64,000 nt of DNA, from NCBI RefSeq assembly GCF_003284585.1, contig NZ_QKRX01000008.1, positions 1 through 64,000 on the forward strand, read 5' to 3'. The stretch is from Nitrincola tibetensis (GTDB taxonomy: Bacteria > Pseudomonadota > Gammaproteobacteria > Pseudomonadales > Balneatricaceae). Below, piece by piece: positions 1 through 9,130 of this stretch. The notes beneath the pieces are model-generated. The model saw nothing but the letters and a program-made list of their open reading frames with translations, ran no database searches and was not told the origin of the DNA. Position 1 is the first letter of the stretch. The number at the start of each line of letters is the position of its first letter. Both the position numbers and the translations under genes were made by a program.

Positions 1-1
1 C

Positions 2-77
2 GTCCCATTCGTCTAGTGGCCTAGGACACCGCCCTTTCACGGCGGTAACAGGGGTTCGAACCCCCTATGGGACGCCA
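2..77 (+). tRNA. tRNA-Glu (UUC)
   Basis: A full cloverleaf can be folded. The 7-bp acceptor stem pairs positions 2-8 with 67-73. The anticodon stem pairs 29-33 with 41-45 around a loop with anticodon TTC at 36-38. A GGTTCGAACC T-arm follows, and CCA is encoded at 75-77. It delivers glutamate to GAA/GAG codons. The sequence closely matches gammaproteobacterial tRNA-Glu. Other tRNA or rRNA genes may lie just to the left of the window. Confidence 0.97.
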
Positions 78-173
78 TTTACTTGTCTTTAGTTCTAAAT
101 ACTCATTTATTGCATTCTATCAAATCAAACTTTCAAATAAGCTTGACTTTCATTTTTAATCCTCTGTATATCT

Positions 174-201
174 TTTACTCCTTTACTCCTTTACTCCTTT
201 A
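174..201 (+). repeat. Short tandem repeat, 3.5 copies of TTTACTCC
   Basis: Three exact copies of the 8-bp unit TTTACTCC (174-181, 182-189, 190-197) are followed by TTTA. They lie in the AT-rich 268-bp gap between tRNA-Glu and the chemotaxis receptor, where I see no gene. It may be a slippage-prone microsatellite; no function is evident. Confidence 0.8.
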
Positions 202-345
202 TTTATTCCGTATTGCCTTTGTTTGTGCATCGCTCTAACTGTTAATTCGTTAGTTCTGCTTCATATTTCGTTTGTTTGAATTGCTGTGTCGATTGAGGCG
301 ATGACGATCACTCCAATCGATCACTATTTTTCCATATGCACTAGG

Positions 346-2025
346 CTAGTTCAGCTTGAACTGCTGGACGCTTTGTTGAAGCTGGGCAGACAGGCTGGCA
401 AGCTCTTGGCTGGCTGCTGTTACTTGCGAAGCAGCAGAAGCTGTTTCCTCAATTGACTGCGAAACATTGTTGATGTTTTGATTGATTTCTTCGGCGACGG
501 ACGATTGTTGTTCGGCTGCTGTTGCAATTTGTGCATTCATGCTGTCTATCGTCATGACGGCTGCTGTAATGGCTTGCAAAGCTTCTCCGGCTTGATTTGC
601 TTGAACAACGGTTTGCTCGCCTTGGTGTTTACTTGCTTGCATAAGCGTCGCTGCAGAGCCTGAGCTGTGTTGAAGTTGGCCAATGCGTTTGTGAATATCT
701 TCGGTGGATGATTGAGTGCGGCTGGCCAATGATCTCACCTCATCGGCAACAACCGCAAACCCACGACCCTGATCACCTGCACGTGCGGCTTCAATCGCAG
801 CATTGAGCGCAAGTAGATTGGTTTGTTCAGCAATGGACTGAATCACCTCAAGTACGCTGCCAATTTGTTCACTGTCTTTAACGAGGCCAGCCATGCTCTG
901 CGAGGCTTGCTCGATATTGCTGGCTAGGGTGTTAATGGCACTTACTACATCCGACACAATTTTCATGCCTTTGTCTGCCTCATTGCGGGAGGCATTGGCT
1001 GCACTGGCTGCTGCGGTTGCATTTTTAGCAACATCGGAAACGGTGGCTGCCATTTCGTTCATCGCAGTTGCGACTTGGGTCATTTCAGATTGTTGTAGTT
1101 GAACTTGTGCATTGGTTTGAGCACTTGAGCTGGAAAGTTCCTCAGCAGCAGCAGTGACGTGTAACGCAGCCTGAGTTATTTCGCTCATTATGCTGCGCAA
1201 AGTGATCACCATTGATGCAAAAGCGGCCAGTAGGCTTGTATTATCACCTGCTTTAAGTTGGATTTTAGCGGTTAAGTCGCCAGCTGCAACTCGGCGCACA
1301 ATGTCATTAACCTCAGAGGGCTCCCCTCCGATTAGGCGCATCACGTAACGAGTAATGGTCAGGCCTGCTATTAGCGAAATGATAAAGCCAAATGCCACGA
1401 TAATAGAGGTAAGTAAAATTGCGTTCTTGGCGCTGCTGGTTGCATTCTCGACGGTTGTATTGGCGATGCTTAGATTTTGCTCTGATAGATTGTCTAGTAA
1501 ATCACCAAGCGCCCTTGATGCTGGTAGCATGGCATTATAGGACTCTCTATATTCCAAGTAGGGCGATAAATAGTCACGTTGTGAGTTGGCTAAAACCATG
1601 GACTGCATACGAGCTTCTAAAGTTTCATAATGTTGTCGCCAGACACTAATGAGCAATTGCAGTTGATCGAAGTCTTGCTGTTCTTGCTGTGTGGTTTTTG
1701 GAATGCGTTCGTATTGGTTCACCAAATGATTGATCTTGTCCCAAGATTTTTGGCGAACCTCAAGGACTTCTTTAAGCGTGGTCTTAGCTTGATCAGAATA
1801 CACAGTGTATCTCAGTACATCCAATGTTTGAGTGTGAATACGCAGCCGCTCTACATTCAGTTGATTGAGCAAAGCCACTGATTGAAGGCGAACCTCTCCG
1901 ATATTGGCAATATCTTTGCTCATGCTGAGCTCGGCTCGTATTCCTAAAAAACCCACGACAAGTAGTACGATCGCAACACCAGAGAAGCTAGCTGCCAGTA
2001 AAGTGGTTAAGCGTATTTTTGGCAT
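346..2025 (-). CDS. Methyl-accepting chemotaxis protein
   Basis: An inner-membrane chemoreceptor that passes ligand information to CheA/CheW. It has a first membrane helix at about residues 7-29, a periplasmic helical (four-helix-bundle-like) sensor at about 30-200, a second membrane helix at about 203-225, a HAMP region, and a long coiled-coil signalling domain. The conserved hairpin tip lies near residues 395-430 ([17 protein letters not shown], then [10 protein letters not shown]). The length of 559 residues is normal. AAGG lies 7 nt before the ATG. The ligand is unknown. Because an aromatic catabolic island lies next to it, an aromatic attractant is possible, but nothing in the sequence proves that. 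Confidence 0.95.
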   Translation of the reverse strand: MPKIRLTTLLAASFSGVAIVLLVVGFLGIRAELSMSKDIANIGEVRLQSVALLNQLNVERLRIHTQTLDVLRYTVYSDQAKTTLKEVLEVRQKSWDKINHLVNQYERIPKTTQQEQQDFDQLQLLISVWRQHYETLEARMQSMVLANSQRDYLSPYLEYRESYNAMLPASRALGDLLDNLSEQNLSIANTTVENATSSAKNAILLTSIIVAFGFIISLIAGLTITRYVMRLIGGEPSEVNDIVRRVAAGDLTAKIQLKAGDNTSLLAAFASMVITLRSIMSEITQAALHVTAAAEELSSSSAQTNAQVQLQQSEMTQVATAMNEMAATVSDVAKNATAAASAANASRNEADKGMKIVSDVVSAINTLASNIEQASQSMAGLVKDSEQIGSVLEVIQSIAEQTNLLALNAAIEAARAGDQGRGFAVVADEVRSLASRTQSSTEDIHKRIGQLQHSSGSAATLMQASKHQGEQTVVQANQAGEALQAITAAVMTIDSMNAQIATAAEQQSSVAEEINQNINNVSQSIEETASAASQVTAASQELASLSAQLQQSVQQFKLN

Positions 2026-2177
2026 AATGAAACCTTTGTAATTGTTTTATAAATCGATACTTATGCAACCAGCCGATTGTAGCTGAATGACTGGTTGGAT
2101 TGATCATAGACCAAATGATAAGGGGTTTGCACCTTTATGTGGATGTTTGATTGATCAGATTCGTTTAGAACTCAAAC

Positions 2178-2876
2178 CTATTTTTGTGTATTTAGAAAGC
2201 TCACAAGGTAATACCAGCTTTTTCTATCGGCTGATAAGAGATAGGCAACACCTCTCTCTGGAGAGTTCGCATCGGGTATTGCAAAGGAATGCATCGCGTG
2301 ACCTAAATCCACGAATGTCCAATCGATGTTCATTGTATTTAGGTAGTCCCGTATGTGTGCAATGTCATCTATGGAGACCATAGGATCGGAAGCGCCATTA
2401 AGGATTAGCAGAGATTTATTCTGTAAAGAAATTGCAGGTTTGGGGAAGTTTAATAAACCATGTAAGCTAACACCTTGTATCACTTCCTCTACCCATAAAG
2501 TGCTCTGAATAGCGCACAAACCACCAAGGCAATACCCCATAACACTGGCGTAGCCTGAATTCTCATCCTGCTGTAAGGCAAACTTAGCAAATGCACGAAG
2601 TCTTTTCTGTAGTTGTTCGTAATCGCTCAGTATTTTGTTCATTGCGCGGCGACGATTGTCTAAATCTGATAAATCCGTATCTTGCCCAAATACATCAATA
2701 ATCCAAACATTCCATCCTAGGTCGGCCATTTTATGAGCCGTTTTTTGTTCAAACTCCGTAATTCCAGCCCAGGTTGGATAGAGCAAAAGGGTTTTTGGGG
2801 TCTTTGTGTTTGTTGCGTGTACGTATTGGTGTGAGAATTTTAGGTTGTCGATGGTCTGTGTGATGATTTTCGTCAT
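2178..2876 (-). CDS. Dienelactone hydrolase family protein
   Basis: A cytoplasmic alpha/beta hydrolase of 232 residues, the usual length for the dienelactone hydrolase family. The cysteine nucleophile is at C116 in GYCLGG, the acid at D164 (GASDPMV), and the histidine at H196 (HAMHSF). Family members open enol-lactones in ring-cleavage pathways. Here the meta pathway next door would not strictly need one, so the true substrate is open (perhaps a side-product lactone or ester). It is divergent from the degradation operon, and a perfect inverted repeat of the regulon's operator lies just upstream of its start (2898-2911), which suggests co-regulation. Confidence 0.88.
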   Translation of the reverse strand: MTKIITQTIDNLKFSHQYVHATNTKTPKTLLLYPTWAGITEFEQKTAHKMADLGWNVWIIDVFGQDTDLSDLDNRRRAMNKILSDYEQLQKRLRAFAKFALQQDENSGYASVMGYCLGGLCAIQSTLWVEEVIQGVSLHGLLNFPKPAISLQNKSLLILNGASDPMVSIDDIAHIRDYLNTMNIDWTFVDLGHAMHSFAIPDANSPERGVAYLLSADRKSWYYLVSFLNTQK

Positions 2877-2897
2877 GGCTTTCTCCTGAAATTAAAG

Positions 2898-2911
2898 ATA
2901 CAAAAGTGTAT
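2898..2911. promoter_or_regulatory. Predicted TetR-type operator upstream of the dienelactone hydrolase
   Basis: The sequence ATACAAAAGTGTAT lies within a longer perfect inverted repeat, AGATACA-AAAG-TGTATCT (2896-2913). It sits 22 bases before the start codon of the hydrolase on the minus strand. The arms and 4-nt spacer match sites upstream of the degradation operon, dctP and the porin. The linked TetR protein as binder is an inference. The rest of the 308-bp divergent spacer (2877-3184) is AT-rich, with no gene seen. Confidence 0.65.
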
Positions 2912-3152
2912 CTATATTTTTCTTTTTAGGTAAGCTTTTGTTCTTTTTGTAATCAATGCTAGACCAAGGTCTAGTCTATATCAAGTTTTAAATATTGAAT
3001 TTCTTCTCCTTGAAATAATTATTTTAATAGTTAAGTATTTGAATTTAAATAATTATTTTTATTTTATTCTAGAGCATTTAGGCCAATAAATCCTCCTATA
3101 AAAACTAAGCCATTTCTATTGACAGATCTTGTTAAACAGACCTAGAATAAAA

Positions 3153-3166
3153 ATACACTACTGTAT
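3153..3166. promoter_or_regulatory. Predicted TetR-type operator of the aromatic degradation operon
   Basis: ATACA-CTAC-TGTAT is an inverted repeat with 5-bp perfect arms and a 4-nt spacer, 19 nt before the first gene of the operon. Repressor bound here would overlap the transcription start region. It shares its consensus with 2898-2911, 14888-14901 and 18751-18764. Confidence 0.7.
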
Positions 3167-3184
3167 GTTTTTGAGGTTTAAGCA

Positions 3185-4003
3185 ATGCAAGAGTCAGATC
3201 GTAAATTTGTACAGGCAGCAGGACACAATACTGCGTACTTTGAAGTGGGTACCGGTCCTGCATTGCTATTACTGCACGGCTCCGGGCCAGGTGTTTCAGG
3301 ATGGACAAATTGGGCGGGCGTAATGGGTGAGCTCGCGACACGCTATCGAGTGGTTGTCCCTGATATTGCGGGCTTTGGTTTTACCGAGTTTAAAGAAGAG
3401 ACGCATTACGACATTAAATTCTGGGTCAACCATCTAGTGGAGTTCATGGATGCAGTCGGCATCGACAAGGCCTCTTTGATTGGTAACTCCTTTGGTGGGG
3501 CGATGGGGATTGGTCTTGCTCTCTTTAATCCCGAGCGTTTGGATAAATTGGTTTTATTAGGAACACCTGCTGGAACCTTTACTCAAACAAAAGGACTAGC
3601 TGGTGCTTGGTTGTACGAGCCATCAGTTGACAATATGCGCGCCTTGATGGAGCTGTTTCCTTACAACAAAGCGCTGATTACAGATGCATTGGTTCAGTCA
3701 CGATATGAAGCCAGCGCTCGTCCGGGTGCACAAGATGCGTTACGAAAACTCTTGCCTAAACCGAATGAGGAAGGTGATACCCCTGTTAAGGGCTTCCCAG
3801 AAAAAGCACTCAAAAATGTTCAAGCACCAACTTTGATTCTTCACGGTCGTGAGGATGGCGTTGTCCCGATGCAATGCGGATTAACACTTCTAGCGAACAT
3901 ACCCAACAGTGATTTGTTTGTGTTTGGACAGTGTGGTCATTGGGTTCAAACAGAGCAGCGTGCAAAGTTTTTGCAGCAAGTTTTTAACTTTATTGGCGAG
4001 TGA
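3185..4003 (+). CDS. Meta-cleavage product C-C hydrolase (alpha/beta hydrolase)
   Basis: First gene of the degradation operon. At 272 residues it fits the MhpC/BphD/XylF/CarC family, which hydrolyse the vinylogous diketone made by extradiol ring cleavage into a carboxylic acid and 2-hydroxypenta-2,4-dienoate. The oxyanion-hole motif HGSGPG is at 31-36, the nucleophile S102 in GNSFGG, the acid D224 (GREDGVVP) and the histidine H252 (GHW). It lies 4 nt before the ring-cleavage subunit genes, as expected for sequential steps. The substrate side chain cannot be read from the sequence. Confidence 0.9.
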   Translation: MQESDRKFVQAAGHNTAYFEVGTGPALLLLHGSGPGVSGWTNWAGVMGELATRYRVVVPDIAGFGFTEFKEETHYDIKFWVNHLVEFMDAVGIDKASLIGNSFGGAMGIGLALFNPERLDKLVLLGTPAGTFTQTKGLAGAWLYEPSVDNMRALMELFPYNKALITDALVQSRYEASARPGAQDALRKLLPKPNEEGDTPVKGFPEKALKNVQAPTLILHGREDGVVPMQCGLTLLANIPNSDLFVFGQCGHWVQTEQRAKFLQQVFNFIGE

Positions 4004-4007
4004 TGTT

Positions 4008-4292
4008 ATGAAACGTGATGTGTTGGAGCGCATTTTGTGGAGCCTTTCAGTGGACCGCTTTTCTAAGTCCAAGTTTAAAGAGGATCCAGAAAAGTACCTT
4101 AGTCGATTTCCACTCGCGCCAGAGGATGTGGAAATGATCCTGAGTTTTGATGTGAAAAAAATGCAAGAAATGGGTGTGAACCCAATGCTCACGATGGGGT
4201 ACTGGATCGAAATGTCTCCTGATCGTCGCATGTCTTCTTATAACAAAAAGCTGGGTTCAGAAGCCCAGTATTCCGCTTCAATTAAAGGGTGA
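4008..4292 (+). CDS. Extradiol dioxygenase small (alpha, LigA-like) subunit
   Basis: A 94-residue helical protein beginning MKRDVLERILWSLSVD and containing SRFPLAPEDVEMI and MGVNPMLTMGYW, typical of the LigA/CarBa small subunits of two-component class III extradiol dioxygenases. It caps the active site of the LigB-like partner encoded 4 nt downstream. I chose ATG 4008, just after the hydrolase stop, because the reading frame upstream overlaps the hydrolase. Two-subunit enzymes of this type act on protocatechuate, gallate or 2'-aminobiphenyl-2,3-diol. Their presence in a biphenyl-like pathway is less usual than a one-piece enzyme. Confidence 0.85.
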   Translation: MKRDVLERILWSLSVDRFSKSKFKEDPEKYLSRFPLAPEDVEMILSFDVKKMQEMGVNPMLTMGYWIEMSPDRRMSSYNKKLGSEAQYSASIKG

Positions 4293-4296
4293 TCCC

Positions 4297-5139
4297 ATGG
4301 CAGAAATAGTTGGTGGCTTTCTTGTCCCTCATGATCCGGTGATGTTTGTTGCACCCGATGCACCTCCTGCTGAGCAAGCGAAAGCTGTCTGGGATGCATA
4401 CGAGACCTGTGCAAAGCGCCTTGCCGAACTGGATGCTTCTACCGTCATTATTATTGGTAATGATCATTATATGTTGTTTGGAACAACCTGTTTGCCTCAA
4501 TACTGTATTGCAACAGGGCATACCGAAGGTCCTTTGGATCAATTGCCCGGTTTAAAGAAAGAAGAGATACCGAATAATGAAGCCTTGGCTCGGTTCATTT
4601 CGAACACAGGTAAGGCATCAGGATTTGATTGGGCAGAGGCACGTTCCTTTACAACAGACCATTCTTTTTCAATTCCCTATCAGTTGATCGTAAAGCGCGC
4701 GTCTGAAATTAAAGGCCAGACCATTAAAGCGATTCCTATTTATATTGCCAGTGCGGTCGATCCCTTTATCACAAAAGAGCGATGCATTGAGTTAGGACGT
4801 CATTTGAACAGTGCAATCACGCAGTTTCCGGATGCTGAGAAAGTGGCCGTTATCGGCAGTGGTGGCATTAGTCATTGGGTAGGGACTAAAGAGTCTGGCC
4901 GCGTCAATGAAGCATTTGATCGGCAAGTGATTGAATACTGCTGTTCGATGCAGGTTGACGCGCTTGCCGCTTTAACCGATGACATGGTTTTAGAAAATGG
5001 CGGCAACGGTGCCATGGAAATTCGCAACTTTATCTGCGCGATGACCGCAATAGATGCCAAGCGTGGTCATTTAATTGAATACCAGCCAGTGCCGCAATGG
5101 GTGACAGGTTTGGGCTTTATAGAATTAAGCGTGGAGTGA
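4297..5139 (+). CDS. Class III extradiol ring-cleavage dioxygenase, catalytic (LigB-like) subunit
   Basis: The 280-residue catalytic subunit opens a catecholic ring next to the hydroxyl pair, using non-haem Fe(II) and O2. The likely iron ligands are H12 (VPHDP), H57 (GNDHYM) and E241 (NGAMEIRNF), and H193 (GISHW) matches the catalytic base of LigB. It sits between the LigA-like subunit gene and the Rieske ferredoxin gene. The product should go to the C-C hydrolase at the head of the operon. The LigAB form recalls the carbazole enzyme CarBaBb as well as protocatechuate 4,5-dioxygenase; the real diol is unknown. Confidence 0.9.
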   Translation: MAEIVGGFLVPHDPVMFVAPDAPPAEQAKAVWDAYETCAKRLAELDASTVIIIGNDHYMLFGTTCLPQYCIATGHTEGPLDQLPGLKKEEIPNNEALARFISNTGKASGFDWAEARSFTTDHSFSIPYQLIVKRASEIKGQTIKAIPIYIASAVDPFITKERCIELGRHLNSAITQFPDAEKVAVIGSGGISHWVGTKESGRVNEAFDRQVIEYCCSMQVDALAALTDDMVLENGGNGAMEIRNFICAMTAIDAKRGHLIEYQPVPQWVTGLGFIELSVE

Positions 5140-5147
5140 GTGCAAAC

Positions 5148-5486
5148 ATGGAAAAGGTATATCTATGCAAGCTCTCGGAGTTGGCCGAGAACCAGGTTAA
5201 AAAAATCGAGAATAAAGCCCATGGTGATATTGCTGTTTATAACCTCGGTGGTCAGGTTTACGCCACGGCTGATCTCTGTACACATGCCACCGCTTCTTTA
5301 GCGGATGGGGATATTGAAGACGACATGATTGTATGTCCCGTTCATTGGGGGCAATTCCATATTCCAACCGGAAAGGCGCAAGGGTTTCCTTGTGAGATAG
5401 ATCTGCGCACCTATCCCGTTGAAGTCGAAAATGACGAGATTTATGCGTTGGTCGAAGTCGACGTCAATATGATTGCAAAAGGCTGA
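5148..5486 (+). CDS. Rieske [2Fe-2S] ferredoxin component of the ring-hydroxylating dioxygenase
   Basis: A 112-residue Rieske ferredoxin with cluster ligands C44-x-H46 and C63-x2-H66 (LCTHA and CPVHWG). It carries electrons from the flavin reductase (13733-14725) to the oxygenase alpha subunit encoded 11 nt downstream. I placed the start at ATG 5148, because longer versions would overlap the dioxygenase gene and add non-conserved residues. It belongs to the NahAb/BphF/CarAc group. Confidence 0.92.
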   Translation: MEKVYLCKLSELAENQVKKIENKAHGDIAVYNLGGQVYATADLCTHATASLADGDIEDDMIVCPVHWGQFHIPTGKAQGFPCEIDLRTYPVEVENDEIYALVEVDVNMIAKG

Positions 5487-5497
5487 GGAGCGATTGA

Positions 5498-6844
5498 ATG
5501 AGCAATATTATAAAAACCTTAGATGTCACTGAACGCTTAGACAATTTGAAGCAAGTTTGCGATCTGGACGAAGGACGAATTGCTGGCGAAATTTTTTACA
5601 GCCAAGCGATTTATGAGCAAGAGTTGGAGAAGATTTTTGCACGATGCTGGCTGTTTGTTGCCCATGAATCTCAATTGGTTAAGACGGGTGATTACATCAC
5701 GACAACCATGGGTGAGGATGAAGTCATTGTGGTTCGTCAGAAAGATGGGTCAATTAAAGTCTTTTTAAATGCATGCCCTCACCGAGGCAATAAAGTGTGC
5801 TTTTCGGAATCTGGATCGACACGGGGGTTTATTTGCAATTACCACGGTTGGTCGTTTGATACCGCAGGGAATCTGGTCGGACAGCACGAATCTGGTATTT
5901 ATGAGGCCAGCGATTTCGATAAATCGAAATGGGGGCTGCGCGAGGTTGCAAAAGTAGACACTTATAAGGGTCTGGTCTTTGCAACATTTGACCCAGAAAG
6001 TCCGAGTTTACAAGAATACCTAGGTCCTATGACTTGGTACTTAGATGCCTTATTTGATAACCAAGAAGGGGGGACTGAATTTGTCGGCGGCTGCATACGT
6101 TCCACTTATGAGTGCAACTGGAAAATCGCAGCTGAAAACTTTGTAGGGGATATTCTGCACGCCGGATGGACTCATGACTCAGCGGCAAGAGCGATGCTTG
6201 GTGGTTCGGTTGCGAAGGTGAGTGATTTTGATGAGTCCTACTCTGTGAACTGGAATGGCCATGGCTACGAGTTTGCATTGGATACGGTCGGAAATGTCGC
6301 GGTTCTAGGGGAAAGTAAGCTTAATCGCTATATTCACACCATTAAACCGTCTGTCGCTGAACGTTTGGGCGATTTCCGCTCCAATATGATTGCGTCGGTT
6401 TCCTCTTGCACGATTTTCCCTAACTTTTCTTTCTTGCCGGGTCAGAATACGGTTCGTGTTTGGCAGCCAAGAGGGCCGAATAAAATAGAGTTGTTCACTT
6501 GGGTTGTTGTCAATAAATCAGCACCAGACGAAATCAAAGAAATGTGGCGTAAAGGCGCAATGATGACCTTTTCACCAACCGGCGTCTTTGAAATGGACGA
6601 TGGTGAAAACTGGGAGTACTGCACGAAAACAGCCAAAGGCCGAGTCACTGCTAAGCAAGATTTGTATGTCGGATTGGGCATGGATACCTTCATGGAAGAG
6701 ACCCGCTTACCGGGCAATGTCTACCAAGGGCAACTCAACGAAGCCAATTCAAGAGCCTTCTATCAGTATTGGTATGATCTCTTAAGTGCTCACACTTGGT
6801 CTGAAGTCCCCAACAGAAACAAAGGCAAAGTGGAGGCGGAATAA
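5498..6844 (+). CDS. Rieske aromatic ring-hydroxylating dioxygenase, alpha subunit
   Basis: The 448-residue catalytic subunit adds both atoms of O2 to an aromatic ring to give a cis-dihydrodiol. Rieske ligands are C93-x-H95 and C113-x2-H116. The mononuclear iron site is in NFVGDILHAGWTH, with bridging D218 and H221 and H226, and a carboxylate ligand in MDDGENW (D367/D368). The NFVGD-x2-H-x4-H pattern is closest to the naphthalene/biphenyl dioxygenase groups. A beta subunit gene overlaps its stop (TAATG). Substrate specificity cannot be assigned from sequence alone. Confidence 0.93.
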   Translation: MSNIIKTLDVTERLDNLKQVCDLDEGRIAGEIFYSQAIYEQELEKIFARCWLFVAHESQLVKTGDYITTTMGEDEVIVVRQKDGSIKVFLNACPHRGNKVCFSESGSTRGFICNYHGWSFDTAGNLVGQHESGIYEASDFDKSKWGLREVAKVDTYKGLVFATFDPESPSLQEYLGPMTWYLDALFDNQEGGTEFVGGCIRSTYECNWKIAAENFVGDILHAGWTHDSAARAMLGGSVAKVSDFDESYSVNWNGHGYEFALDTVGNVAVLGESKLNRYIHTIKPSVAERLGDFRSNMIASVSSCTIFPNFSFLPGQNTVRVWQPRGPNKIELFTWVVVNKSAPDEIKEMWRKGAMMTFSPTGVFEMDDGENWEYCTKTAKGRVTAKQDLYVGLGMDTFMEETRLPGNVYQGQLNEANSRAFYQYWYDLLSAHTWSEVPNRNKGKVEAE

Positions 6845-7383
6845 TGTTTACTAAATCAGCAGCGTTAGAGAGTGTATCGCAGGATGTATTTTTTGAAGTG
6901 GCGGCTTTCCTGAATAAAGAAGCGCGTCTTCTAGATGAAGAGCGCTTTGAGGAGTGGTTAGGGCTTATCCATGAAGACATTCATTATTGGATGCCGGGTA
7001 TTGAAAACCGCCGCCGCGAGAATCCATTGAAGCAAGGTTTCTACGATAAAGATCATATGGCGTATTTTGATGATAGCCTGCGTGACTTACAGCGTCGGGT
7101 GGCTCGTTTTCGTCAACCCTCTGCTTGGGCAGAGAACCCCGCGACACGCAATGTGCATCATGTTAGCAATGTCGAAGCCTTTGTTGCACAAGCGCCAAAT
7201 ACCTATGAGGTTTACTCAACCTTTACCAGTATTCGCAGCCGTGGATTGGACGAAGAATATGTGATTTATGGGCGTCGTTATGACACCTTGATCAGAACAG
7301 AGTCTGGCTTGAAGCTCTTAAAGCGTCTGATCTTGATTCCAAACGCAACGCTCAGTTGTAAAAACATCAATACTTTCTTGTGA
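6844..7383 (+). CDS. Ring-hydroxylating dioxygenase, beta subunit
   Basis: A 179-residue protein of the NTF2-like small-subunit family that builds the alpha3-beta3 hexamer of Rieske dioxygenases. The family features VARFLNKEARLLDE-like start, FEEWLGLIHEDIHYWMP and the hydrophobic carboxy-terminus ending NTFL are visible. Its ATG shares one base with the alpha-subunit stop codon, so translation is probably coupled. It mainly has a structural role. Confidence 0.92.
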   Translation: MFTKSAALESVSQDVFFEVAAFLNKEARLLDEERFEEWLGLIHEDIHYWMPGIENRRRENPLKQGFYDKDHMAYFDDSLRDLQRRVARFRQPSAWAENPATRNVHHVSNVEAFVAQAPNTYEVYSTFTSIRSRGLDEEYVIYGRRYDTLIRTESGLKLLKRLILIPNATLSCKNINTFL

Positions 7384-7390
7384 GTGAATT

Positions 7391-8173
7391 ATGAGCGCAT
7401 TGGAATCCAAAGTTGCATTCATCTCCGGGGGCGCTGATGGGATAGGGCTGGCTGTTGTCGAACGCTTTATCCAAGAGGGGGCCTGTGTTGCGGTTTTAGA
7501 TATGAATCAAGAGAAGCTTGAGTTGCTTCAGGCTCAATATCCGGATCAAATCTGTACCGTTTGTGGGGATGTGACTTCCTATGAAGACAATCAGAAGGCA
7601 GTGGAGTTAGCACTGCAGCGTTTTGGTCAGCTGGATACCTTTATTGGCAATGCCGCTATTTTTGATTACTTTGCTTCCTTAAGCCGTATTCAGCCTGAGC
7701 AGTTGGCCAGCAGTTTTGACCGGCTTTTTCGAGTCAACGTACTGGGCTATATGAACGGTGTGAAGGCTTCATTAGATGCTTTAAAAGCCAGTCAGGGGAA
7801 TATCGTGTTGACGGTGTCTAACTCTGGGTTTTACCCAGGAGGTGGCGGTGTTCTTTATGTTACGTCTAAACATGCCGTGGTTGGGTTGATTAAGCAACTG
7901 GCCTACGAATTAGCACCGGAAATTCGTGTCAATGGTGTTTCACCTGGTGCTACTGATACTGCAATGAAGTCGGTTGAAGGCGTTTCGCGCAAGTCGCAGC
8001 CCCTTAATCATATCGAAGGCTTCCATGAAAAAGCAGCGCAAGCGGTGCCCTTAAAGCGCATCGCAGCACCTGCTGATCATGCATCGCTTTATGTGCTCCT
8101 AGCGTCAAATGAACAATCTCCTATGACAACAGGATGTGTCATTCACAGTGATGGTGGCTGGATCGCCCGCTAG
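7391..8173 (+). CDS. cis-Dihydrodiol dehydrogenase (SDR family)
   Basis: A 260-residue short-chain dehydrogenase that should oxidise the cis-dihydrodiol to the catechol with NAD+. The nucleotide-binding motif GGADGIG is at 13-19, the NAA motif at about 87-89, and the catalytic triad S143, Y156, K160 (YVTSK) is within one residue of the numbering of BphB-type enzymes. It lies 7 nt after the oxygenase beta subunit, where such an enzyme is expected. I am confident of the class; the exact diol is inferred. Confidence 0.9.
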   Translation: MSALESKVAFISGGADGIGLAVVERFIQEGACVAVLDMNQEKLELLQAQYPDQICTVCGDVTSYEDNQKAVELALQRFGQLDTFIGNAAIFDYFASLSRIQPEQLASSFDRLFRVNVLGYMNGVKASLDALKASQGNIVLTVSNSGFYPGGGGVLYVTSKHAVVGLIKQLAYELAPEIRVNGVSPGATDTAMKSVEGVSRKSQPLNHIEGFHEKAAQAVPLKRIAAPADHASLYVLLASNEQSPMTTGCVIHSDGGWIAR

Positions 8174-8185
8174 AGGAATGTCGAA

Positions 8186-9130
8186 ATGAACGTGATTAAA
8201 ACAATAAAACTGCCAATGATCGTTGCACCCATGTTTTTGGTATCGTCACCTGAATTGGTCATTGCAAGTTCAGAAAGCGGTCTGATAGGCAGTTTGCCAG
8301 CGCCCAATGCTCGTAACCCAGACATACTTGATGGTTGGTTGGCTCAAATTAGTGAGCGTTTGAATCCGCACCGTTTACCTTGGTTGCTCAATATGATTGT
8401 GCATTCAACCTATGATCGATTTGATGCAGAAATCGAATTGGTTCGAAAATACCAACCCTCGGTTGTGTCAACCGCTTTAGGATCTCCAGCACGTGTGATG
8501 GATGTTGTGAAAAGCTACGGTGGTGAAGTAATCGCTGATGTGATTTCCCCTGCATTGGCTAAAAAAGCCGTGAAAGCGGGAGTGGATGGCTTGATTCTGG
8601 TCGTGAGCGGTGCAGGCGGTCATACAGGTAAATACAACCCCTTAGCCTTTATTCAAGAAGTGCGTGAGTTCTGGGATGGTCCGTTAGGGGTTGCTGGCTG
8701 TATTTCTCATGGTCGCGATATTTTAGCGATGCAAGTGGCAGGAGCCGATTTTGTTGTGGCTGGGACGCGTTTCATTGCAGCAAAAGAAAGTTTTGCCAGT
8801 GATGAATATAAAGCCATGTTGGTTAGCTCTCATATTGAAGACATTATAGAGACGACATCCGTCAGTGGTGTGCCTGCGAATTGGATGAAAGGCAGTCTCG
8901 AAATGGCCAACATTAATCCAGCTTCAGCATCTACGGCCAAGATAGATTTCTCCGGCAATATCTCAACCGCGAATAAAGCTTGGAAAGACGTGTGGTCCGC
9001 AGGACAAGGTGCGGGGAGTATTGCACAGGTTGAATCGACGGCAAGTATTGTCGAGTCGCTGTGCCATGAATACCGCGCAGCCATGAAAACACTTAACGAC
9101 CTTTCCAGCGAGTACTTAAAAAATGTCTGA
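8186..9130 (+). CDS. Nitronate monooxygenase-like FMN protein
   Basis: A 314-residue TIM-barrel flavoprotein of the nitronate monooxygenase (2-nitropropane dioxygenase) family. The N-terminus LPMIVAPMFLVSSPELVIA, the catalytic-His loop GAGGHTG and the FMN-phosphate region GADFVVAGTRF are visible. It overlaps the hydratase gene by 8 nt, so it is truly part of the operon. Its role is not obvious in a classical meta pathway. It could detoxify a nitronate or reduce an unsaturated side chain, as related enoyl-reductase-like members do. This is one of the two unexplained enzymes of the operon. Confidence 0.85.
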   Translation: MNVIKTIKLPMIVAPMFLVSSPELVIASSESGLIGSLPAPNARNPDILDGWLAQISERLNPHRLPWLLNMIVHSTYDRFDAEIELVRKYQPSVVSTALGSPARVMDVVKSYGGEVIADVISPALAKKAVKAGVDGLILVVSGAGGHTGKYNPLAFIQEVREFWDGPLGVAGCISHGRDILAMQVAGADFVVAGTRFIAAKESFASDEYKAMLVSSHIEDIIETTSVSGVPANWMKGSLEMANINPASASTAKIDFSGNISTANKAWKDVWSAGQGAGSIAQVESTASIVESLCHEYRAAMKTLNDLSSEYLKNV

